Source of the DNA: UBA3478 sp049596955
GTDB lineage: Bacteria; Bacteroidota; Bacteroidia; Flavobacteriales; Flavobacteriaceae
Length of the DNA stretch: 64,000 nt
NCBI GenBank assembly: GCA_049596955.1
Contig: JBMYMD010000004.1
Span: forward strand, 61,779 to 125,778
Direction of reading: 5' to 3'
The position numbers and the translations under genes are program-made. Positions 26,621-33,709 of the stretch are shown here, in pieces. Under the pieces are notes generated by a model that saw only the letters and a list, made by a program, of their open reading frames with translations, was not told where the DNA came from and ran no database searches. Every line of letters begins with the position of its first letter. Within the stretch, counting starts at the first letter, position 1.

Positions 26621-27243
26621 GAGGATGGAATTAAAATAAGTAGTGCGATAGAGACAAAAACAAGTACTTGCGCGTACAACAGATGTACCTGAAAGTTTTC
26701 GAAGTAATGCTTTAGTCGTCCTGCAGTAAAGGCAATAAGTCCAAATACGATTAAAGTAATGAGTGCAAAACTTAATCCTAATATTAAAAACTGTACAATC
26801 ACATCGAGCTCGTCATGAAATAAAAAGCCAGGAAAAAAAGCTAAAAAAAACAGACTGACTTTAGGGTTCAAAACATTCATACTAAAGGTCTTAAAAATAA
26901 GCTGCATATTACCTTCAGCAGCTTTGTCTCGATCTCCAATTGCAATTTTTCGTTTTCGTTTAATAGCGAGAATCGTCAAATAGGTTAAATACAAAAGATA
27001 TCCAGCTCCAAAACCTTTAACGGCCCACAAGAGTGTCTCATTAGTTTGAATTAAGGCCGCTAAACCCAGAGCGAGAAATAGAGTGTGCACCAAGCATCCA
27101 AAAACAAAGCCCAAGGTCGCCAACAAACCTCTCTTGAAGCCTTGTTGTAAACCAATGGTAAGAACATAGAAATTGTCTGGTCCCGGTGTAAGAGCCAGTC
27201 CAAATGAAGCAGCGCAAAAACCAAGAAACAATTCTAAATTCAC
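26617..27243 (-). CDS. LysE/RhtB-family amino-acid exporter
   Basis: A 208-residue inner-membrane protein with about six hydrophobic helices. The LysE-family start is clear (LTPGPDNFYVLTIGLQQGFKRG, with the conserved PGPD), and the central MNVLNPKVSLFFLAFFPGF motif matches. Members export amino acids or related small molecules with the proton gradient. The substrate cannot be told. Four-base overlaps with pyrD upstream and HMG-CoA lyase downstream indicate translational coupling. Confidence 0.9.
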   Translation of the reverse strand: MNLELFLGFCAASFGLALTPGPDNFYVLTIGLQQGFKRGLLATLGFVFGCLVHTLFLALGLAALIQTNETLLWAVKGFGAGYLLYLTYLTILAIKRKRKIAIGDRDKAAEGNMQLIFKTFSMNVLNPKVSLFFLAFFPGFLFHDELDVIVQFLILGLSFALITLIVFGLIAFTAGRLKHYFENFQVHLLYAQVLVFVSIALLILIPSS

Positions 27244-28283
27244 ATCGATTCTTTTTTTAGTGATTTTAAAATGGATGAAATAAGTCCCGGCCCTTCGTAA
27301 ACTAAACCAGAATAAATCTGAATTAAATCAGCCCCTGCATTCAACTTTTCTAAAGCCGATTCAACATTGTGAACTCCTCCCACACCCACAATCACAAAAG
27401 GTTTTCTTTTATTATTTGCAATAAATTTAATCACCTCAGTACTGCGATCACAAAGAGGTCGACCACTTAATCCACCTGATTCATTCGCGAATTTCTGAGC
27501 GGAGTCAATTCCATCTCTCGATATAGTAGTATTAGTAGCAATGATACCCGAAATTGAAGTATTTTCAACTATTTCTATAATGTCCATTAACTGTTGATTA
27601 CTCAAATCAGGAGCAAGCTTCAATAAAATGGGTTTTTCACGAACACCAAGGGATTTAGCCAATTTACTTCCTTCTTCCTTTAGGTTAGACAACAATCGAG
27701 TTAGGGGCTCCTTTTCTTGAAGTTCTCTTAAACCTGGAGTATTTGGAGAGCTAACATTCACCACAAAATAATCTACAACATCGTAAAGCGCATTTAAGCA
27801 TATTAAATAATCATCTAGCGCCTTGTCATTGGGTGTTGTTTTGTTTTTCCCAATATTTCCTCCAACTATAAAATTTCTCTTTTTTTGAAGACGCAGCACT
27901 GCTTTTTGAACACCCTCATTATTAAAGCCCATTCTATTTATTATTCCTTCATCGTCAAGCAAACGAAAGAGTCTTTTTTTAGGATTACCCTTTTGAGGTT
28001 GAGGTGTAAGCGTGCCTATTTCAACAAAACCAAAACCGATATCGTGAAAAGATTGACACAACTCTGCATTTTTATCCATTCCAGCTGCCAAACCTATGGG
28101 ATTCGAAAACTTTAAACCCATAAGATTTTTCTCTAAAACATCTGCTTTAGGTACAAAGAGGAAATTGTAGAGCTTTGAGAATCCGAGAAAAGAAAATATT
28201 TTAAGCAGAAAAAACGTTATATAATGGGCTTTCTCAGCATCAAATTTAAAGAGAATAAAACGCGTTATAAATCGATACATCAT
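27240..28283 (-). CDS. pyrD: Dihydroorotate dehydrogenase (quinone), class 2
   Basis: A membrane-associated FMN enzyme that oxidises dihydroorotate to orotate with quinone, the fourth step of pyrimidine synthesis. The N-terminal helical extension (residues 1 to about 40) that contacts quinone is present. NPIGLAAGMDKN and VNVSSPNTPGLR (with the catalytic Ser region of class 2) and IGVGGV-type FMN-phosphate loop VGVGGVHNVESA follow. It has 347 residues. pyrF, two steps later in the pathway, is at 54.3 kb. It is first in a three-gene operon. Confidence 0.96.
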   Translation of the reverse strand: MMYRFITRFILFKFDAEKAHYITFFLLKIFSFLGFSKLYNFLFVPKADVLEKNLMGLKFSNPIGLAAGMDKNAELCQSFHDIGFGFVEIGTLTPQPQKGNPKKRLFRLLDDEGIINRMGFNNEGVQKAVLRLQKKRNFIVGGNIGKNKTTPNDKALDDYLICLNALYDVVDYFVVNVSSPNTPGLRELQEKEPLTRLLSNLKEEGSKLAKSLGVREKPILLKLAPDLSNQQLMDIIEIVENTSISGIIATNTTISRDGIDSAQKFANESGGLSGRPLCDRSTEVIKFIANNKRKPFVIVGVGGVHNVESALEKLNAGADLIQIYSGLVYEGPGLISSILKSLKKESM

Positions 28284-28288
28284 GAGTT

Positions 28289-28296
28289 CAAAAATA
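28289..28296 (-). promoter_or_regulatory. -7 box (TATTTTTG) for the pyrD operon
   Basis: A minus-strand TATTTTTG ends five bases before the first pyrD ATG, again implying a minimal leader. Confidence 0.45.
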
Positions 28297-28371
28297 GCAA
28301 GTATTGAAGGAATAGGACATATAATTGTTTTACTAAGAATTAACTTTTTAATTTCCCATTAATTAACGGGT

Positions 28372-29613
28372 ATGAATGCATTAACACAGACGTTTTTGGA
28401 CTTAGTTTCAATCGATACCTCGCCAAATGTAGGTCGAAAACAAAAAATGCCATCTTATGGACAAATTTCTGTGCTAAAAATTATAGACCAAGAACTGAAA
28501 ACTATTATTCCTCAAAGAAATATCAAAAAAATAGAACCCCATGGAATTTTTGCTGAAATACCCGCTACTGCCAAAAGAACTACTATTCCCACTATAGGTT
28601 TAGTGGTTCAAACCGATTCCACTCCAGCGCTTTCAAGTTGCTTAAAACCCATAATCTTCGAAAAATACAATCCAAAGAATAGGGTGCACAAAAGTCATTT
28701 CTCATCACTCTTAAACGAAGAAGAGCTAAGCTTTTTAAATCGACTCAAAAACAATTATATTATTTCCTCTGATGGTCAAAGCGTTCTAGGCACAGAGAGC
28801 AAAGCAGCTATTAGCATCGTATTACATGCTTTAAAAGCCATTGTTAATAGTAAAACCAAACACGGTAAGATTCAATTACTTGTTCTCACCGATTCTTACA
28901 GCAACAAAAACATTCAAAAAGCACTACTGACAAATTTCACTCCGGATTATAATTACACTATTGAAGGAGGAGACTTAGGAAACATCTATTACAAAAGCAG
29001 TGAACTTGTAGAAGCAGAAATTACCATTAGAGGCAATTATCAGAAGTACGGCACTGTTGAGGAGGAATCGGTCAGCGCCTTAGAATTGACCAATGAGTTT
29101 ATCAACGCTCTACCCATGAAAGAGGACGCGCTATTAAATGACCAAAAAAAAGGACGTTTTCATTTGGACAAGATACTGGGTGATTCGCATGCAAGTCAAT
29201 TAAAGCTTACAATTGAAGATCTCGACAAAAATAGATTTGATGCTCGTTTAAGGCTTTTAAGTTACATCGCAGAACAGCAAAATAAACTTTACCCCAATTC
29301 GATTAGCATACAATTAAAAAACAGAAACTATTCTATTGAAGAACACTTGAAAAACCATTGGCACTTTGTAGATTTTACGGTGCGAACAGCTATCAATAAA
29401 GGAATAAATAAACTGCAAACTATTGGCTCACATCACTTGAGTAACGCCATAAAATTTAATGCCTTAGGAATACCCACAATAGGTTTATTTACAGGTGGAA
29501 TGCATCAAAGAACCACCAAAGAATACATCTCGGTTCAACATATGGAAAAGGCTGTAGATTTTATCCAAGCATTAGTATCCGCTGCTAGTAAACGAAAAAA
29601 GGCTTCCAAGTAG
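28372..29613 (+). CDS. Peptidase T (M20B) homologue lacking metal ligands; probable pseudoenzyme
   Basis: A 413-residue cytoplasmic protein that can be aligned with tripeptidase PepT over its whole length: FLDLVSIDT at the start, SSDGQSVLG, YTIEGGDLGNIYY, and FTGG near the end. The PepT zinc and catalytic positions are changed: H78 is Q80, D140 is E142, E173-E174 are Y176-S177, D196 is E198 and H379 is R380. Only D80 (D82 here) remains. The frame is full length and undamaged, so it is not a decaying gene. A non-catalytic or changed role is inferred. It is a single-gene unit with a hairpin at its 3' end. Confidence 0.8.
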   Translation: MNALTQTFLDLVSIDTSPNVGRKQKMPSYGQISVLKIIDQELKTIIPQRNIKKIEPHGIFAEIPATAKRTTIPTIGLVVQTDSTPALSSCLKPIIFEKYNPKNRVHKSHFSSLLNEEELSFLNRLKNNYIISSDGQSVLGTESKAAISIVLHALKAIVNSKTKHGKIQLLVLTDSYSNKNIQKALLTNFTPDYNYTIEGGDLGNIYYKSSELVEAEITIRGNYQKYGTVEEESVSALELTNEFINALPMKEDALLNDQKKGRFHLDKILGDSHASQLKLTIEDLDKNRFDARLRLLSYIAEQQNKLYPNSISIQLKNRNYSIEEHLKNHWHFVDFTVRTAINKGINKLQTIGSHHLSNAIKFNALGIPTIGLFTGGMHQRTTKEYISVQHMEKAVDFIQALVSAASKRKKASK

Positions 29614-29623
29614 GAAACCTTTT
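29597..29623 (+). terminator. Probable terminator at the end of the PepT-like gene
   Basis: AAAAGG-C-TTCC and GGAA-A-CCTTTT can pair around a 5-base loop with one mismatch. The stem includes the stop codon region and ends in a short T-run. It is moderate rather than strong. Confidence 0.5.
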
Positions 29624-29649
29624 GTAAAATATTTTAAAAACTAAAATTC

Positions 29650-29931
29650 TTACTTTTTAGTCTTAATAGTCTGCGATAATTCGTGAGATATTGCTGACTT
29701 GTCAAATTTGAGTTTTCCTGCCATTGTCTCAATGACTACGCTCTTATTTTCATCTCCAAATTCAAGTACTTTACCGTGCAAGCCACTCTTTGTGATGACA
29801 CGATCACCTCGCTTCAACTCTTCGACGAATTTCTTTTCGTCTTTCTGTCTCTTCACTTGTGGGCGAATCATAAAAAAATAAGCCACTACAAAGATTAAGA
29901 TCAGTGGTAAAAACTGATTTAGCGCTTCCAT
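29650..29931 (-). CDS. yajC: Preprotein translocase accessory subunit YajC
   Basis: A 93-residue inner-membrane protein of the SecDF-YajC complex. A single N-terminal helix (residues 8-20, LPLILIFVVAYFFMI) is followed by RPQVKRQKDEKKF and the conserved cytoplasmic motif RGDRVITKSGLHGKV. It follows a DUF1573 gene by four bases and probably shares its transcript. Confidence 0.93.
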   Translation of the reverse strand: MEALNQFLPLILIFVVAYFFMIRPQVKRQKDEKKFVEELKRGDRVITKSGLHGKVLEFGDENKSVVIETMAGKLKFDKSAISHELSQTIKTKK

Positions 29932-29935
29932 TTAA

Positions 29936-30427
29936 TTAGTTTGTCGTTTTGAAAGGGGCCTCAAATGTACCATTCTGCCTTGGTTGAATAAAAGCCTTGA
30001 TACGCAACATTTCAGTTCCAGTAGCAGTATTCGTATTAAGGGTAATACTCTTTGTAACTTGATTCGCACCTGTACCGTTAAACTTAACTACCAAAGAACC
30101 GCTCTCACCTGGGGCGATAGGTTGATTTTTAGGATAGTCAGGAACCGTGCACCCACAAGACGATTTCGCATCTGTAATAATTAACGGGGCATCACCTGTG
30201 TTGGTAAATTCAAATATTTTTTCTTGAGGTGCTCCATAGGCGATTTGACCAAAATCATGTTCTTTTGATTCAAAACTCATTACTGGCACTTTAGCTTGTT
30301 GAGCATCGCGCTGAACTGCATTTTCCATATTTGCAGAACTTACTTTATCTGCGGCTTTTTGCTTACATGAAGTCACAGCGAAAGCAACCATCACTACTAC
30401 TACATAAGAAAGGATTCGATTATTCAT
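29936..30427 (-). CDS. DUF1573-domain lipoprotein
   Basis: A 163-residue lipoprotein with a lipobox VTSC at about residues 18-21. The DUF1573 domain follows: EHDFGQIAYG, FEFTNTGDAPLIITDAK, then SSCGCTVPDYP and GESGSLVVKFN. This is an immunoglobulin-like beta-sandwich common in Bacteroidetes envelopes, function unknown. It lies between nusB and yajC on one strand, a common flavobacterial order. Confidence 0.9.
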   Translation of the reverse strand: MNNRILSYVVVVMVAFAVTSCKQKAADKVSSANMENAVQRDAQQAKVPVMSFESKEHDFGQIAYGAPQEKIFEFTNTGDAPLIITDAKSSCGCTVPDYPKNQPIAPGESGSLVVKFNGTGANQVTKSITLNTNTATGTEMLRIKAFIQPRQNGTFEAPFKTTN

Positions 30428-30470
30428 AATTAAATTCTATTTTTTCCAAAAATAACATATTCTTTCAAGT

Positions 30471-31415
30471 CTACAGAAGTCCCCTACCCACTTTTTTAAT
30501 TCGATTGTTTTCTTGGAACTCATTCAAAAGTTTATCCATTATTCCATTTAAAAATATACTGCTTTTGGGACCGGAATATTCTTTAGCTATTTCCAGGTAT
30601 TCATTAATGGTTACGCGAACCGGAATTTGATTGAAATGCAGTAATTCACAAATTGCCATTTTCAATAAAATCAAATCAATATCTGCGATTCTATCTTGTT
30701 CCCAATTAGGAGTCTTTCCCTCAATTTCTTTGGCTAATTCATCGTTTCTCAACAATATATACTCCAAGAGCTCGGTTCCGAAGTCCACATCTTCAGAACT
30801 CTCAACTAGATGATCTCCGATACTAAAAGCGTCTACCCCCGAGTCTTGATTACTTATCCATTTGAGAATAAATGTGTTAATCAGAGGTAAATCATCGAGC
30901 CAAGTCAATTGTTGTTCCTCAATTTTTTCATACAACTTCTCGTTTGGTGCAATTACCTGCCTGAAGAATTGAAGTACAAACTCTTTGTCATTTTCGAAAG
31001 AAACCGTTTCAGCATTCATATAGTCTTGGTAAAAATCCTTTAGAATTAAATCTTCATAAATGGATTTAAGATAATCCTGATGCATACTCCAGTCCGACAC
31101 TTGATAAGTTTCACAAGCCGTTTTAAGTGTCTGATCATTGATGATATTTATCCAAAATTTATTCTTGATCAAACGTTCAGCATCTACAGAACTCACTTCA
31201 GATTTTAAATACCGATTTCGCTCTTTAACCAAACGCTTATCGACGTAATGATACAATTCACTCATTAAATTAAATTGAAATACATAGAGCTTGTAAGCAT
31301 CTCTTATACTCCCTTTCAGAAAGTTAAGCTGAAAATCGATAGTCTGTTCCTTGTTTTGCAAAACAGCGTAAGCTCCTTGCATAACTTTAATTCTAATTTG
31401 CCGACGAGAGAGCAT
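30471..31415 (-). CDS. nusB: Transcription antitermination factor NusB, long Bacteroidetes form
   Basis: NusB binds boxA RNA with S10 in rRNA antitermination. The protein is 314 residues, about twice the usual 140. The recognisable NusB domain is the C-terminal half (DRIADIDLILLKMAICELLHF-type region and PVRVTINEYLEIAKEYS), after an N-terminal helical region that begins RRQIRIKVMQGAYA. This long form is usual in Bacteroidetes. A TACTTTTG box lies upstream, in a region shared with the divergent ABC transporter. Confidence 0.92.
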   Translation of the reverse strand: MLSRRQIRIKVMQGAYAVLQNKEQTIDFQLNFLKGSIRDAYKLYVFQFNLMSELYHYVDKRLVKERNRYLKSEVSSVDAERLIKNKFWINIINDQTLKTACETYQVSDWSMHQDYLKSIYEDLILKDFYQDYMNAETVSFENDKEFVLQFFRQVIAPNEKLYEKIEEQQLTWLDDLPLINTFILKWISNQDSGVDAFSIGDHLVESSEDVDFGTELLEYILLRNDELAKEIEGKTPNWEQDRIADIDLILLKMAICELLHFNQIPVRVTINEYLEIAKEYSGPKSSIFLNGIMDKLLNEFQENNRIKKVGRGLL

Positions 31416-31445
31416 GTTTCAATCTTTTCTTATAAGTAATTGGCA

Positions 31446-31453
31446 CAAAAGTA
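31446..31453 (-). promoter_or_regulatory. -7 box (TACTTTTG) for nusB
   Basis: A minus-strand TACTTTTG fits TAnnTTTG, 30 bases before the nusB ATG, in the divergent region with the ABC transporter gene. Confidence 0.4.
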
Positions 31454-31474
31454 AACTTATAAATTCATCTAAGC

Positions 31475-31482
31475 TATCTTTG
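31475..31482 (+). promoter_or_regulatory. -7 box (TATCTTTG) for the ABC exporter
   Basis: TATCTTTG on the plus strand, 19 bases before the ATG at 31502 and 21 bases from the divergent nusB box. Confidence 0.45.
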
Positions 31483-31501
31483 GTGTGATTCTTATCTTGC
31501 T

Positions 31502-33250
31502 ATGAAAGCGCTACGATATCTAAATAAATATTTTAAAAAATACCGCTCTAAACTCTTAATAGGTCTACTGATTACCATCAGTGCAAGGGTTTTTTCTCTC
31601 ATTATGCCTTCCTATGTCAATGCATCCATTCAAGTCATTGAAAATTACAATAAAGGTATTATTCAGATGAGCGAGGCCAAAGCTGCTCTCTTAGAAGATA
31701 TTTTAATCATCATCGGGACTACTTTGATATCTGCAACGCTTACTTTTTTGATGAGACAATACATCATAAATGTTTCTAGATACATAGAGTACGATTTGAA
31801 AAATGAAGTTTTTGAACACTATTTGACCCTCGATTTAGGATTTTATAAGAAAAATAGAATTGGAGATTTAATGAATCGAATCTCTGAGGATGTTTCTCAG
31901 GTAAGAATGTATGCTGGCCCAGCAATCATGTATGGTTTTCAAACACTTACACTATTCACAATACTCATTCCTTTGATGTTTATCAAGGCACCAACCATTG
32001 CTTTTTACACCGTCTTACCGCTTCCGGTCTTATCGGTTTTAATTTATCGAATAAGTCGAATCATTCACCAAAGAAGCACAAAAGTTCAACAATATCTCTC
32101 TACCCTATCCACTTTTACCCAAGAGGCTTTTTCTGGAATTGCAGTAGTCAAGGCTTATCGACTCGAAAAAAATTTAGACATCGAAATTAGCCAGCTCGCC
32201 AATGAAGGAAAAGAGACAAGTATGAGTTTGGCCAAAGTAAATGCTTGGTTTTTTCCGATGATGATTTTACTTATCGGTTTGAGTAACATACTTGTTATGT
32301 ATATCGGCGGAAAAGAATACCTCTCAGGAAATATCGATTCTGTTGGAGTTATCGCAGAATTTATTCTTTACGTCAACATGCTGACATGGCCTGTAGCCGT
32401 AGTAGGTTGGTTAACATCTATAATTCAGCGTGCAGAAGCTTCTCAAAAGAGAATCAATGAGTTTTTAGAAACAAAACCAGAAATTGTAAATCACAATTTT
32501 GATGCCATTGAACTCAAAGGTGAACTGGAGTTTAAAAAAGTATCTCATACCTACGACGACACCAATATCCAAGCACTAAAAGAGGTGAGTTTTAAGGTGA
32601 AAAAAGGAGAAACCCTCGCTATTATGGGGAAAACCGGTTCTGGCAAGTCTACCCTTTTAGAATTAATCGCTCGACTAATGGACCCGACTTCTGGTGAAAT
32701 ATATCTAGATGGTATCAAGCTTCAAGAATACAACTTAGATGTATTGCGATCATCGATTGGAGCTGTTCCACAGGATGCGTTTTTATTTTCAGAAACCATA
32801 GAAAAAAACATTGCCTTTTCACTAGATGAACTCAATCAAGAAAATGTGATTGAAGCCGCTAAAAAAGCTAAGGTACACGACAACATCATAGAATTTAAAG
32901 ATGGATATCAAACGGTTTTAGGAGAGCGAGGAATAACACTGAGTGGGGGTCAAAAACAACGCGTATCTATTGCGAGAGCACTTATCAAAAATCCTAAACT
33001 GTTTGTTTTCGATGATTGCTTATCAGCGGTAGATACAGAAACGGAAGAAAAAATTTTAAATGAACTCAAAGAAAGTTCAGCTGATATTACCACTTTTATT
33101 GTTAGCCATAGAGTTTCAAGTGTCAAACACGCAGACCAAATTCTTATCCTCGATGATGGAAAAATTGTGCAACAAGGAAGCCATAACGAATTGCTTGAGG
33201 ACACAAAAGGCTATTATTATAAACAGTATTCAGAACAATTAGCACACTAA
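31502..33250 (+). CDS. ABC exporter, fused permease and ATPase
   Basis: A 582-residue half-transporter that would dimerise in the inner membrane. An N-terminal six-helix exporter domain (about residues 15-310) is followed by the ATPase: Walker A GKTGSGKST, Q-loop in GAVPQDAFLFSETI, signature LSGGQKQRVSIARAL, Walker B LFVFDDCLSAVD and the H-loop in FIVSHR. The Walker B catalytic position is Cys-flanked (DDCLS) instead of DEATS, with Asp in place of Glu, which may slow hydrolysis or mark an asymmetric partner. The substrate is unknown; lipid or drug export is typical. Confidence 0.9.
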   Translation: MKALRYLNKYFKKYRSKLLIGLLITISARVFSLIMPSYVNASIQVIENYNKGIIQMSEAKAALLEDILIIIGTTLISATLTFLMRQYIINVSRYIEYDLKNEVFEHYLTLDLGFYKKNRIGDLMNRISEDVSQVRMYAGPAIMYGFQTLTLFTILIPLMFIKAPTIAFYTVLPLPVLSVLIYRISRIIHQRSTKVQQYLSTLSTFTQEAFSGIAVVKAYRLEKNLDIEISQLANEGKETSMSLAKVNAWFFPMMILLIGLSNILVMYIGGKEYLSGNIDSVGVIAEFILYVNMLTWPVAVVGWLTSIIQRAEASQKRINEFLETKPEIVNHNFDAIELKGELEFKKVSHTYDDTNIQALKEVSFKVKKGETLAIMGKTGSGKSTLLELIARLMDPTSGEIYLDGIKLQEYNLDVLRSSIGAVPQDAFLFSETIEKNIAFSLDELNQENVIEAAKKAKVHDNIIEFKDGYQTVLGERGITLSGGQKQRVSIARALIKNPKLFVFDDCLSAVDTETEEKILNELKESSADITTFIVSHRVSSVKHADQILILDDGKIVQQGSHNELLEDTKGYYYKQYSEQLAH

Positions 33251-33312
33251 AATGTTGCTACCTAAGCTTTTTTTTTACAAATTTGATATATCCCATACTA
33301 AAGTATCATCGA

Positions 33313-33693
33313 ATGAGTACGAGAGAATCAACCGAACAAGAAGAAATATTTTCAAAGGTTTTAAGAGCTGGAAGAAGAACTTATTTCTTTGATGTAAGAT
33401 CAACAAAAGCTGGAGATTACTACCTAACCATCACAGAAAGTAAAAAATTCACCAACGAAGACGGAAGTTTTCACTACAAAAAGCATAAAATTTATCTGTA
33501 CAAAGAAGACTTTGTTGCTTTCAAAGATCATGTAGAAGAAATGATGTCCTTTATCATTGATCAAAAAGGTGAAGAAGTTATTTCTGAAAGGCATCAAAAA
33601 GACTATAAAAAAGCTGAAAACACAGATTCAGAATCTACAGATGACCAAGCTGAAACTTCAAGTTTTACAGATGTCAGCTTTGAAGATATATAA
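33313..33693 (+). CDS. PUR-alpha-like DNA/RNA-binding protein (DUF3276)
   Basis: A 126-residue protein with one PUR domain: EIFSKVLRAGRRTYFFDVR, DYYLTITESKK and HKIYLYKEDF are typical of DUF3276, the bacterial PUR-alpha family that binds single-stranded nucleic acid. An acidic, Ser/Thr-rich tail of about 35 residues follows. The ATG at 33313 is used because the TTG frame 30 bases upstream adds residues unlike the family. It lies between the exporter and the second M14 peptidase, with no obvious link to either. Confidence 0.85.
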   Translation: MSTRESTEQEEIFSKVLRAGRRTYFFDVRSTKAGDYYLTITESKKFTNEDGSFHYKKHKIYLYKEDFVAFKDHVEEMMSFIIDQKGEEVISERHQKDYKKAENTDSESTDDQAETSSFTDVSFEDI

Positions 33694-33709
33694 CAATTAA
33701 ATTAAGCTT

